A DNA stretch of 41,859 bases from Candidatus Komeilibacteria bacterium (lineage in GTDB: Bacteria; Patescibacteriota; Patescibacteriia; UBA1558; UBA10009): contig JAUYIT010000025.1 in NCBI GenBank assembly GCA_030688315.1, forward strand, positions 1 through 41,859, given 5' to 3'. The notes beneath the pieces are model-generated. The model did no database searches. It was not told the origin of the DNA and saw only the letters and a list, made by a program, of their open reading frames with translations. A program made the translations under genes and the position numbers. Below are positions 7,767 through 14,284 of the stretch, one piece after another. Numbering within the stretch: the first letter of the stretch is position 1; every line of letters begins with the position of its first letter.

Positions 7767-8450
7767 TTATTTCCCGTATCTTCTTTGACGGGAAGCGAAA
7801 TCTTCCAAGGCCTTATCCAATTCATGCTCGGAAAAAGCCGGCCACAAGACCTTGGTAAAATACATTTCACTGTAAACGCTGTGCCACAGTAAAAAACCCG
7901 ACAAGCGCTGTTCACCGGAAGTGCGGATAATTAAATCAGGCAAAGGCATAGCGGGATCATACATAAATTTAGCAAACGATTGTTCGTCAACTTTTTTAAC
8001 CCCGCTGGCGATTGCTTGATTGACCGCGTCAACAATTTCCGGCTGACCGCCATAATTGAGGGCGATATTTAATGTGGCCTTGGTATTATTTTTAGTCAGC
8101 TCCATGGAATCATAACAAAGTTTTTGCAAATCCTTGGGCAGTTGGGTTAACCGGCCGATCATTTTAACCCTAATGCCCTTTTGATGCATTATCTTAATAT
8201 CTTTGGTCAGACCGGTTTTAAGCAAATTCATCAAATAACCCACTTCCTCTTTGCTTCTGTTCCAATTTTCCGTGGAAAAGGCAAATACCGTTAAAACCTT
8301 AATACCGCGTTCCAGGCACCAATCCCCCACTTTTAAGATTTTTTCATAACCGCGCTGATGCCCAAAAAGAGACGGTAAACCGCGCTTTTTGGCCCAGCGC
8401 CGGTTACCATCCATAATTATGGCTAAATGCTTTAAAATCGGTTCATTCAT
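7767..8450 (-). CDS. uppS: isoprenyl transferase, probably undecaprenyl diphosphate synthase
   Basis: A complete 227-residue cis-prenyltransferase. HLAIIMDGNRRWA holds the catalytic Asp14 and the diphosphate-binding residues. GHQRGYEKILKV, FAFSTENWNRS, LNYGGQPEIVDAV and DLIIRTSGEQRLSGF are the remaining conserved regions. The enzyme condenses isopentenyl units onto farnesyl diphosphate, making the C55 carrier for peptidoglycan and surface polymers. Length fits the family. It heads a minus-strand run (uppS, GT2, rarA). An extended -10 sits 12 bases upstream of the ATG. The uppP gene for carrier recycling is also in this window (33300-34109). Confidence 0.96.
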   Translation of the reverse strand: MNEPILKHLAIIMDGNRRWAKKRGLPSLFGHQRGYEKILKVGDWCLERGIKVLTVFAFSTENWNRSKEEVGYLMNLLKTGLTKDIKIMHQKGIRVKMIGRLTQLPKDLQKLCYDSMELTKNNTKATLNIALNYGGQPEIVDAVNQAIASGVKKVDEQSFAKFMYDPAMPLPDLIIRTSGEQRLSGFLLWHSVYSEMYFTKVLWPAFSEHELDKALEDFASRQRRYGK

Positions 8451-8461
8451 ACATTTCCCCT

Positions 8462-8470
8462 ATTATATCA
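8462..8470 (-). promoter_or_regulatory. extended -10 promoter of uppS
   Basis: TGATATAAT on the minus strand, 12 bases before the uppS ATG; the start site would fall a few bases from the initiation codon. -35 match is poor. Confidence 0.5.
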
Positions 8471-8518
8471 TTTTTGCTCAAAGTTGACAGCATTGTTATC
8501 TTAGTTAAGAATTGACTA

Positions 8519-8546
8519 TTGGCTTAAAAAATGTTAAAAATACAAT
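8519..8546 (+). promoter_or_regulatory. promoter of the 76-aa membrane gene
   Basis: TTGGCT, 16 bases, TACAAT, followed about 25 bases later by a strong AGGGAGGA ribosome-binding site and ATG at 8579. A second -35-like TTGACA (8484) lacks a good -10. Confidence 0.55.
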
Positions 8547-8578
8547 CTATCGTAAAAATGAAAACATAGGGAGGAAGA

Positions 8579-8809
8579 ATGCTGCTCAAACAGAAAATAT
8601 TACATGCCCTGCTAATCGTCTCAATAGCGGGCATGCTGATCAGCTTTACCTGGTTCATCGGCATGTTAATGTTCCATCTGGACTTTAATTTATGGCCGAT
8701 CATTTTGGCAGTGGGTTCATTTGGTCTTTCCCACTGGTTGCGGTATCACTCTCCAATCAAGGATAGTGAAGCCGTCCAAAAAGCCAGCCAGATCTTGGAG
8801 GGCAAGTGA
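8579..8809 (+). CDS. small two-helix membrane protein
   Basis: A 76-residue protein with two predicted membrane helices (about 10-31 and 36-53) and a short basic, then acidic, cytoplasmic tail (SEAVQKASQILEGK). It has its own promoter, a near-perfect ribosome-binding site (AGGGAGGA, seven bases from ATG) and a strong terminator, so it is a self-contained transcription unit on the plus strand between minus-strand operons. I do not recognise a family. The strong signals suggest high expression. Confidence 0.8.
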   Translation: MLLKQKILHALLIVSIAGMLISFTWFIGMLMFHLDFNLWPIILAVGSFGLSHWLRYHSPIKDSEAVQKASQILEGK

Positions 8810-8816
8810 CTACAAA

Positions 8817-8854
8817 AGACGGTCTGCGTTTTTACGCCGACCGTCTCTTTTTTT
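8817..8854 (+). terminator. rho-independent terminator of the 76-aa gene
   Basis: AGACGGTC and GACCGTCT form an 8-base stem extended by GCG/CGC inside, followed by CTTTTTTT. A shorter U-run on the opposite strand could also stop the convergent nucleotidyltransferase unit. Confidence 0.9.
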
Positions 8855-8876
8855 ACTGTATTTTGACAAAACGTTT

Positions 8877-9662
8877 TTAAAAAGCAAAATGATTCTGAAT
8901 AACGTCAAGCATTTTTTGATAGCCTGCCTCATTCATGTTGAGCGTAAAATTATCATGGTTATTGTAGCGTAAATTCAAACCCGCGTCTAAAATTTTAAAG
9001 CTACCCTTGAATTCTTCATAACTTTTAATTGAACCGTCAGAATTTTTGGTTGCTTGGTAAAACGCTTGAAAGGCCTGCTTAAGATTACCACCATGCGCCA
9101 AAATCAAATTTTCCACGCCCACGCCGCCTAAACCGCCGTCGCCGTAATTGCCTTTTTTATAAGCACCGCCTTCCTTAAGCCACTTTTTGGCCAGCAAAAT
9201 ATTGGCAATGGCTTCATCATAATCTTTTTGGCCGCGTTTTTCCAAAAGATTATTCAGCTTATCGGCCAGCGCGTCATGCGAAGCGTAAACATTAAGATCG
9301 GATTTTTTAACAAACCCGATATCAATATCCAAGCCCTGTTGACTAAAAGCATTGCTGCCAAAAAATCTTAGCTGATTATTATTGAAATCAGATGGAGCAA
9401 TAAACGCCTCAGTCATTTCCGTGCCCAGCCGTTGCCTTATTTCATTAGCTATTTGAGGCACTAGAGAAAAATCTTTAGCATCCAGCTTAAGGTTAAAATC
9501 AAAGTCACCTTCGCCGACGGCATTGGTGTTGCGGCCCGTAGAGCCGATATCCAGCAGTTCGGCACCCAGTAAACTATCATCGTACTCGCCTTTAAGTTTA
9601 ACTCCGTACTGATTTAAAACTTCCAAAACCATAGTTCTGATTTCTGTTTTTAATTTAGCCAA
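8877..9662 (-). CDS. polymerase-beta superfamily nucleotidyltransferase (CCA-adding / OAS-like)
   Basis: A 261-residue protein with an intact nucleotidyltransferase signature: LLDIGSTGR (Gly40-Ser41), GEGDFDF (Asp53, Asp55) and a third acidic strand LDIDIGF (Asp112/114). The helical second half has LLAKKWLKEGGAYKK followed by GDGGLGGVGVENLILAHGG, resembling the helical domain after the catalytic core in archaeal CCA-adding enzymes and 2'-5' oligoadenylate synthetases. Product and substrate are unknown; tRNA, RNA or small nucleotide signals are all possible. The start is TTG at 9662, since an in-frame TAG lies just upstream, with AGGA about ten bases before it; ATG at 9632 is the alternative. 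It follows the 1008-aa gene by 12 bases, so the two are almost certainly co-transcribed. Confidence 0.75.
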   Translation of the reverse strand: MAKLKTEIRTMVLEVLNQYGVKLKGEYDDSLLGAELLDIGSTGRNTNAVGEGDFDFNLKLDAKDFSLVPQIANEIRQRLGTEMTEAFIAPSDFNNNQLRFFGSNAFSQQGLDIDIGFVKKSDLNVYASHDALADKLNNLLEKRGQKDYDEAIANILLAKKWLKEGGAYKKGNYGDGGLGGVGVENLILAHGGNLKQAFQAFYQATKNSDGSIKSYEEFKGSFKILDAGLNLRYNNHDNFTLNMNEAGYQKMLDVIQNHFAF

Positions 9663-9674
9663 TCGTTCAGCATC

Positions 9675-12600
9675 CTATTCCTTGGCTTTGATGATGGAAT
9701 TGATTTCCGGATAATATGATTCGCCTTTGGACGTGGCAAAACTCATATCTTGACCGTCAAATCTGGCCACGCCGGCAAATACCTTGCGGTATTCATCATA
9801 CAATTGCGGCGAAAACAGAGTTTGACCGGCTTCGTCCACCACTGGAATGTAGTAGCCGTTTTGGGCAATGCTGTAAAATAAATTTTCTTGCTGTTTGAGA
9901 TCGGAGCCGCGATAAATCATAAAATCAATTTCCGTACAGGGAAACCCGGTCCTGACTCCAAAATGATTTTCTCCCTGAGTGCCTGTTTGAAAAAGTTCAT
10001 ATTTATTTTTATTGTACTTTGTTTGTTCACCGCGGACGGTTTTTTGAAATTGCCCGCGATCCTTAACCACAAACATCAACTCTCCATAACTCGTAGCCAG
10101 GGTAATGCCCGCAAAATTTTCTTTAAAATCTGATTTGGTCTCGGATTTTAATACTTCCACATCCGTGTCAAAAGGAGTAGCATCGGAATCGGAAGCGGCT
10201 CCCAGAAACTCCTTGGCTACCGAGCCGTTTTGCAAAATATTATCAATATACTGAATCTGAACTCCTTTAACCAAATCGCCTTGTTGCAAATTAAGCGAAG
10301 CAAAAGCTGACCTACCTCTGGCCTCGGCCTGTTGCCTGCTTTGACTCATTTCCGTCAAAATCTGGTCAATATTTTGATAGTTAAGCGGCCGGGCAAACAT
10401 TTCCACCACGCGTTCCGAAACCGATTGGCCAGGCTTAACGCCCAATTGGGAACATATTTCGGCATAATCTTCACTTAAGGATTCCCCTTTAACGGCTGGA
10501 AAATCATTTTGCTTGCCGCGCATTGAAGTATCGGCCACGGTTTTTAATTTGCGAAAAATGTAAGCAAGTTTTTTTTGTTCCTGCGCCGACAAATTGTTTT
10601 GTCCCATCTTTTCCGTTAGCGGGTCAGCTTCTTTAAGCAAACTCAAAAAAGTTTTAAGCGACCGGTTGCCTGATTCAATGTGGACTTTTAATAAATCCTG
10701 AAAAAAAATGTTCTGCCTTAATCTGGCGCTGGCTTGGTTTAAAACCGGACTGGAAGCGACACCTAATTTTGTGGCAATCAAACCATTAGGAAATAACGCG
10801 CTAAAAACCCGCTCCACCTTGCCCATCATTGGCAGATTATTTTGAATGAAAATATTATTGATAACTTCATAGGTTTTGTGCGGATTATCAGTCGCTAAAA
10901 TCTGTTCAATCAGCTGATCCTTAATCCTAATCATTTCCTGCGACGGCGAATCAATTATTTTCTGACTAATCTCAAAGTATGCTTCAAGCTGTTGAGGCGT
11001 TTTTTTGAAAAATCTTTCATGTTCTTTTATAAAAACCGAACAAACTACATAGTTTAATTGTTTTTCCATTAACTGCTTTACTTGCTCGAGATAAATAAAT
11101 TTATCTTCCGCTCCGAATAAATCACTAGAAATTGCGCTTTTTTGCTCTTCATTTAATACCAATGAATCCATTAAGGCGAATGCTTTTTTAAAATTATTCA
11201 GTGATAATAGGCTAGAGATAGCTTTTACTTTTAAATCAGAAACCTCGTTTTCGTTAATATTAAAATAGTCAACAAGATCTGGTCGCCAAGTTCCATCACG
11301 CTCGATGTTGTTCTGCAATGCAATTCTAATATTTCCTAAAGTCCGCGGATCCGAACGAACTTGATCAAAATCCAATTTGAAGCTGTTGGCAAAACCTTCA
11401 ATCCCTTCCCCTTTTTCGCCTTGAGCGATATAAACCTGAATGCCTTGATATAACGCTTCCTTACCCTCTGGGCTCTGTAAAATATCTTCCAAAGCGACAC
11501 TTGATAATTTCAGAATGTTTTCCCAATCCTTTAGCAACTGGCCGTTGGCGGCGGATTTATAAACAACTTCTTTTATTACTTCCGCGTTCTCCGGAAATTG
11601 CTTGAATTTTTCCACGCTTAAATCCAAATTAAAATATTTTTTAAAATGTTCAAACAAACTAGTCACAACCCCGGAATTTAAATTAACGCGTAAACATTTG
11701 ATTGTTCCCTGATAAGCAAACTCAGTCAGTGTCTCTTTATTTTTTTCTATAAAATCAATAAATTCCTGGTCGGAAAATTGAAACATACTTTTCCATCTTC
11801 CATCTAAACTCCAAGGATAATCGCCAGTCGCAATGTATTTAAAATTATCAAAAGCCAAATTTTCTCTGGTTTCCAAATTTATCTTAAAATCTTTTATCGC
11901 GTCAGTAACGTCATAAACACGGCGATTATCATTTGGATCGGAAGATTTATTGCCTACGGTTTGCTTTATGGCCTGAACCGCCAATGATTTAGTTCTTTCA
12001 GGATCCATTCCCAATTTACCGCTATATTCCAAGGCCCGATGCTGTGATCCGGGATAATAAAGACATGCTAAAAACGTTTTTTCTTGGAATTCATTTATTT
12101 CGGGATCATGTAAGAGCTTAGTAACCGCTTCCGGCGCATCCTCAAATGCCTGCAGAACTGTTTCAAATTCATTTGAGGCGCCATTTTTTACATCAAAATA
12201 ACCAGCTGTATCCTCGCTTTTATTAAACCGGGAAACTAAACATTTTCTTCCGTATTCAATCAACTCCGGATGTCTGCTGATTTGCTCCGGAGTGAGAGAC
12301 GCCACCAGATCTTTGATATAGTAAAAATCAAAAGATTTTGAGACTCTGGGTGATTGCATAACTTTGTCTATTTTCCAATCCACGGCTTTTTCTTTGTATT
12401 CATCCCTGATTTCCTTAACTTTTTGGATTAATGAATCCAATTTGGCTTTAAGACCGGTTTCTTTTTTTGCTTCAGCTAATTCTTCGGTGGACAAAGCTGA
12501 ACTTTCTCCCTGCGTGGCTTCGGCATCAATTCGCGCTAATTGGCTCTCCTGCCAATTTTCAAAATCAGCCACGCGCGCTTCCACGTCGGCTGTTATAAGG

Positions 12601-12701
12601 TCTTCGGCTAATTGCTCGCCTGTCATTAAGTCCTCCTTAACTTCCTTAATAGGCAAGGCGTCTTGTTCAACCGGCTTTGGATTTTCAGCACTATTAACCA
12701 T
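9675..12701 (-). CDS. 1008-aa helical protein with a putative nucleotide-handling C-terminal domain
   Basis: A large soluble protein without signal peptide or membrane helix. Residues 1-110 are acidic and coiled-coil-prone. Residues 110-770 are almost entirely alpha-helical with degenerate helical repeats (for example EALYQGIQVYIAQ and NIRIALQNNIERDG). The last 200 residues form a distinct alpha/beta domain: VKGVQIQYIDNILQNGSVA (about 811-829), TPFDTDVEVL (842-851), TSYGELMFVVKD and GFPCTEIDFMIY. The IL.NG pattern and later YGELMFVV strand recall ADP-ribosyltransferase-like folds, whereas GS...DxD could be read as a nucleotidyltransferase; I cannot choose. ATG at 12701 follows the stop of a 52-aa gene by one base. 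Product unknown; genetically tied to the downstream nucleotidyltransferase. Confidence 0.7.
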   Translation of the reverse strand: MVNSAENPKPVEQDALPIKEVKEDLMTGEQLAEDLITADVEARVADFENWQESQLARIDAEATQGESSALSTEELAEAKKETGLKAKLDSLIQKVKEIRDEYKEKAVDWKIDKVMQSPRVSKSFDFYYIKDLVASLTPEQISRHPELIEYGRKCLVSRFNKSEDTAGYFDVKNGASNEFETVLQAFEDAPEAVTKLLHDPEINEFQEKTFLACLYYPGSQHRALEYSGKLGMDPERTKSLAVQAIKQTVGNKSSDPNDNRRVYDVTDAIKDFKINLETRENLAFDNFKYIATGDYPWSLDGRWKSMFQFSDQEFIDFIEKNKETLTEFAYQGTIKCLRVNLNSGVVTSLFEHFKKYFNLDLSVEKFKQFPENAEVIKEVVYKSAANGQLLKDWENILKLSSVALEDILQSPEGKEALYQGIQVYIAQGEKGEGIEGFANSFKLDFDQVRSDPRTLGNIRIALQNNIERDGTWRPDLVDYFNINENEVSDLKVKAISSLLSLNNFKKAFALMDSLVLNEEQKSAISSDLFGAEDKFIYLEQVKQLMEKQLNYVVCSVFIKEHERFFKKTPQQLEAYFEISQKIIDSPSQEMIRIKDQLIEQILATDNPHKTYEVINNIFIQNNLPMMGKVERVFSALFPNGLIATKLGVASSPVLNQASARLRQNIFFQDLLKVHIESGNRSLKTFLSLLKEADPLTEKMGQNNLSAQEQKKLAYIFRKLKTVADTSMRGKQNDFPAVKGESLSEDYAEICSQLGVKPGQSVSERVVEMFARPLNYQNIDQILTEMSQSRQQAEARGRSAFASLNLQQGDLVKGVQIQYIDNILQNGSVAKEFLGAASDSDATPFDTDVEVLKSETKSDFKENFAGITLATSYGELMFVVKDRGQFQKTVRGEQTKYNKNKYELFQTGTQGENHFGVRTGFPCTEIDFMIYRGSDLKQQENLFYSIAQNGYYIPVVDEAGQTLFSPQLYDEYRKVFAGVARFDGQDMSFATSKGESYYPEINSIIKAKE

Positions 12702-12702
12702 A

Positions 12703-12861
12703 TTACAGTTTGGCTCGAATTTTTTTTAATTTCAACTCATTAACCTTACGGGCATAATCCGCTAAAATTTGCTGTTGTTGAATCTGCAATTTGCTCATTT
12801 CCAACAGAAACGCCTTATGCGCTTGTTCCAAATCCCGGTCACTTTTTTGCTTAGTTAGCAT
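12703..12861 (-). CDS. 52-aa coiled-coil small protein, first gene of the 1008-aa unit
   Basis: Not in the ORF track. ATG at 12861 opens a 52-residue frame, MLTKQKSDRDLEQAHKAFLL..., one long amphipathic helix with a Gln/Leu-rich middle (SKLQIQQQQILADYARKV) and a basic end. TAA is followed after one base by the ATG of the 1008-aa gene, so translation is probably coupled. An extended -10 lies just upstream and predicts an almost leaderless transcript. It may act as an assembly or regulatory subunit for the large helical protein; that is inference. Confidence 0.65.
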   Translation of the reverse strand: MLTKQKSDRDLEQAHKAFLLEMSKLQIQQQQILADYARKVNELKLKKIRAKL

Positions 12862-12873
12862 AGTATTTGCTTA

Positions 12874-12882
12874 ATTATAGCA
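12874..12882 (-). promoter_or_regulatory. extended -10 promoter of the 52-aa/1008-aa/NTase unit
   Basis: TGCTATAAT on the minus strand. The predicted start is about six bases upstream of the 52-aa ATG, so the mRNA would be nearly leaderless. No convincing -35. Confidence 0.6.
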
Positions 12883-12910
12883 GAAAAATACTTTAAAAGT
12901 AATGGCTTTT

Positions 12911-12955
12911 AAAAAAACAAAAAAACGGCCACCAACTGGTGACCGTCATTTTTTT
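12911..12955 (-). terminator. bidirectional rho-independent terminator
   Basis: ACGGTCACC AGTT GGTGGCCGT with one mismatch, followed on the minus strand by T7 and more T-rich sequence; on the plus strand the hairpin is followed by TTTTTTT. It ends the SemiSWEET-DUF5654-COX24 unit and separates it from the 52-aa gene promoter. Confidence 0.85.
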
Positions 12956-12968
12956 ATGATTGACTTTA

Positions 12969-13049
12969 TTACGAATATCTTAGCGAAGCAATCTTTTTAC
13001 CCTGCTTCTTTTTGTGCTTTCTTAAAGCCACTTTTTTCTTTTTATACAT
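12969..13049 (-). CDS. 26-aa highly basic protein, COX24/AURKAIP1-like (small ribosomal protein type)
   Basis: Not in the ORF track because of its size. ATG at 13049 gives MYKKKKVALRKHKKKQGKKI ending ASLRYS, with about half the residues Lys or Arg. The KKKK...RKHKKK pattern resembles the bacterial COX24/AURKAIP1 family, which includes mycobacterial bS22, tiny proteins bound in the small ribosomal subunit. It lies between the DUF5654 gene (14 bases upstream) and a strong terminator, so it is inside a transcript with a defined end. The short length limits certainty, but composition and placement argue for a real gene. Confidence 0.6.
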   Translation of the reverse strand: MYKKKKVALRKHKKKQGKKIASLRYS

Positions 13050-13063
13050 AAGCTGAATTGCGG

Positions 13064-13327
13064 TTAGTTTTCTTTCTTATTAATAACTTTGCTGATTGTA
13101 AAAGTAATAACAGCCAAAACCAAAGTCATGGTAATGGCGTAAACAAACTTGACCACGACCGACCCCTTGTCCAATGGAAAAATATATTCAATCAAACTCT
13201 TGACCGCTTCGTTCCAAGCCAAACCGGCCACTAAACCGAAGGCGGCGGTTACGTAAGTCAAGGTTTGATTTTTGACTTCCTGACGCAGGGTTTTTTTGAT
13301 TTTTTGTTCCAATTCCTGATCGGGCAT
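13064..13327 (-). CDS. DUF5654 family membrane protein
   Basis: An 87-residue protein with a charged N-terminal helix (EQKIKKTLRQEVKNQTL) and two predicted membrane helices (about 23-47 and 56-80). The central TAAFGLVAGLAWNEAVKSLIE is the signature stretch I associate with DUF5654, a family of unknown function common in archaea and Patescibacteria. It begins three bases after the PQ-loop gene ends, so both share a transcript. No catalytic residues are evident; a small structural or regulatory membrane role is possible. Confidence 0.75.
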   Translation of the reverse strand: MPDQELEQKIKKTLRQEVKNQTLTYVTAAFGLVAGLAWNEAVKSLIEYIFPLDKGSVVVKFVYAITMTLVLAVITFTISKVINKKEN

Positions 13328-13330
13328 TTT

Positions 13331-13675
13331 TTAACGATAAATAATAATACCGACCAACACCCCTGCTTCCACAATCACCCACAGAATTTCACTGATAATT
13401 AATGGCCAGGATTTATGCATTATAGCATAGACCAGCCAGAAACACGACAAAATGGTCCAAGAAGCCCAGGTGATTAGGGACAAGCTGTCCGCCGCTTGTT
13501 TACTCCAAACCTCATACAATTGCGGCACGGTCATGATCGGCCCGATTACGCCCACCAGGTAAATCAGTTTGTCCATTAAGCGCACCCATTTGTTTTGATG
13601 CGGATATGATTCGTGTTTTACGTGAATCCGCTTGCGCACGTGAAAATGATGCAAGCCCGCTGAATTTTTTGGCAT
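13331..13675 (-). CDS. SemiSWEET / PQ-loop family transporter-like protein
   Basis: From ATG at 13675 the protein is 114 residues (the track start at 13699 is TTG). After a basic N-terminal tail (HHFHVRKRIHVKHESYP) come three membrane helices, with a PQ-loop in the first (VIGPIMTVPQLYEVW) and a Trp/Ser-rich second (SLITWASWTILSCFWLVY). Bacterial SemiSWEETs are three-helix units that dimerise to pass sugars. The long His/Lys/Arg N-terminus is extra compared with canonical SemiSWEETs. Substrate unknown. It is the first gene of a unit with the DUF5654 and COX24-like genes, just downstream of two tRNAs on the same strand. Confidence 0.8.
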   Translation of the reverse strand: MPKNSAGLHHFHVRKRIHVKHESYPHQNKWVRLMDKLIYLVGVIGPIMTVPQLYEVWSKQAADSLSLITWASWTILSCFWLVYAIMHKSWPLIISEILWVIVEAGVLVGIIIYR

Positions 13676-13718
13676 ATTTTTGTTTTTATTTAGCTTCAAT
13701 TGAAGTCTGCTATAACCT

Positions 13719-13794
13719 TGGTCGGGGATCCGGGACTTGAACCCGGAACCTCACGAACCCGAATCGTGCGCCCTAGCCATTAGGCCAATCCCCG
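13719..13794 (-). tRNA. tRNA-Pro (CGG)
   Basis: A 76-base cloverleaf on the minus strand with acceptor arms CGGGGAT / ATCCCCG, anticodon loop TTCGGGT (anticodon CGG), T-arm CCGGGTTCAAGTCCCGG and an encoded CCA. The 5' CGGGG acceptor end is typical for proline tRNA. Confidence 0.95.
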
Positions 13795-13812
13795 AACAGA
13801 GTTATAGTAGAC

Positions 13813-13887
13813 TGGTAGCCCTAACCGGAATCGAACCGGTGTTACATGGATGAGAACCATGCGTCCTAGCCGCTAGACGATAGGGCC
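13813..13887 (-). tRNA. tRNA-Glu (CTC)
   Basis: A 75-base cloverleaf on the minus strand. Acceptor arms GGCCCTA / TAGGGCT (with a G-U first pair), anticodon stem CATGG/CCATG with loop TTCTCAT (anticodon CTC), T-arm CCGGTTCGATTCCGG, encoded CCA. Its 5' base overlaps the last base of the GIY-YIG stop codon, and its 5' region is partly duplicated upstream of that gene. Confidence 0.95.
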
Positions 13888-14150
13888 TAAATAATTCTAC
13901 CAAATAATTTTTTTAATTTTTTCCTACCTGCGCAAGATTTCCAATACTTTTCTCTTTTTATTGCCTGTCCTAACGTTAATCTATTCTCTAAAATAAAGCA
14001 CCTAAATCTATAAAAATCTTTAGTTGACTTTACTTTGCCTGACCTATGATAACTGATCCTTTCTTGAATATCCTCAGTAAAACCAATATAGGTCTGGCTA
14101 TTAGCTTGATTGACTAACCAATATATTTTATACATTAAATCGCTTTTCAT
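13887..14150 (-). CDS. single-domain GIY-YIG endonuclease
   Basis: An 87-residue protein consisting only of the GIY-YIG fold: MYKIYWLVN opens it, TYIGFTEDIQERISYHRSG follows with the YIG-type motif and the catalytic Arg, then the Lys-Ser-Thr-Lys and Glu-containing IKREKYWKS helix. This is the small stand-alone (UPF0213-like) type, abundant in Patescibacteria. ATG at 14150 is used; ATG at 14135 (MYKIYW) is equally possible. Its TAG stop overlaps tRNA-Glu by one base, and the DNA before its start carries a broken second copy of the tRNA-Glu 5' end, so it is bracketed by tRNA sequence. DNA repair or homing activity are both possible; the catalytic Glu could not be fixed by eye with certainty. 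Confidence 0.88.
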   Translation of the reverse strand: MKSDLMYKIYWLVNQANSQTYIGFTEDIQERISYHRSGKVKSTKDFYRFRCFILENRLTLGQAIKREKYWKSCAGRKKLKKLFGRII

Positions 14151-14158
14151 GCAGATTT

Positions 14159-14247
14159 ATGCGTCCCCGCCTCGCGTCGACGAGCTCCGCCTGCCTCGAC
14201 GGCAAGGCGGGCGAGTCGAGGCGGGCTAACCGTTAGACGATAAGGCC
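14159..14247 (-). pseudogene. tRNA-Glu-like 5' fragment interrupted by a palindromic element
   Basis: On the minus strand GGCCTTATCGTCTAACGGTTAG (14247-14226) matches the first 22 bases of the intact tRNA-Glu with three mismatches. A 60-base palindrome follows, then GACGCAT resumes the tRNA sequence exactly where it should. No anticodon arm or T-arm follows. The insert falls within the D-loop. The intact tRNA lies about 350 bases downstream, beyond the GIY-YIG gene. Confidence 0.65.
14166..14225. repeat. GC-rich palindromic element, copy 1 (in the tRNA-like D-loop)
   Basis: 60 bases with outer arms CCCGCCTCG / CGAGGCGGG and nested CCGCC/GGCGG and TGCC/GGCA pairs. A shortened relative, sharing TCGACGAGCTC and GCGAGTCGA, is inserted inside the alpha/beta-hydrolase gene at 23558-23594. 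Confidence 0.75.
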
Positions 14248-14284
14248 TTAACGGTTGTTATACTATCAAATCATGCCTTATAAA

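Noticed and set aside
7679-7915. 78-aa minus-strand ORF overlapping uppS
   Set aside because: It is formed by an AT-rich repeat plus the uppS 3' end in another frame.
14159-14247. A complete second tRNA-Glu gene
   Set aside because: Only the 5' end is present, interrupted by a palindrome; there is no T-arm, no 3' acceptor strand and no anticodon stem.
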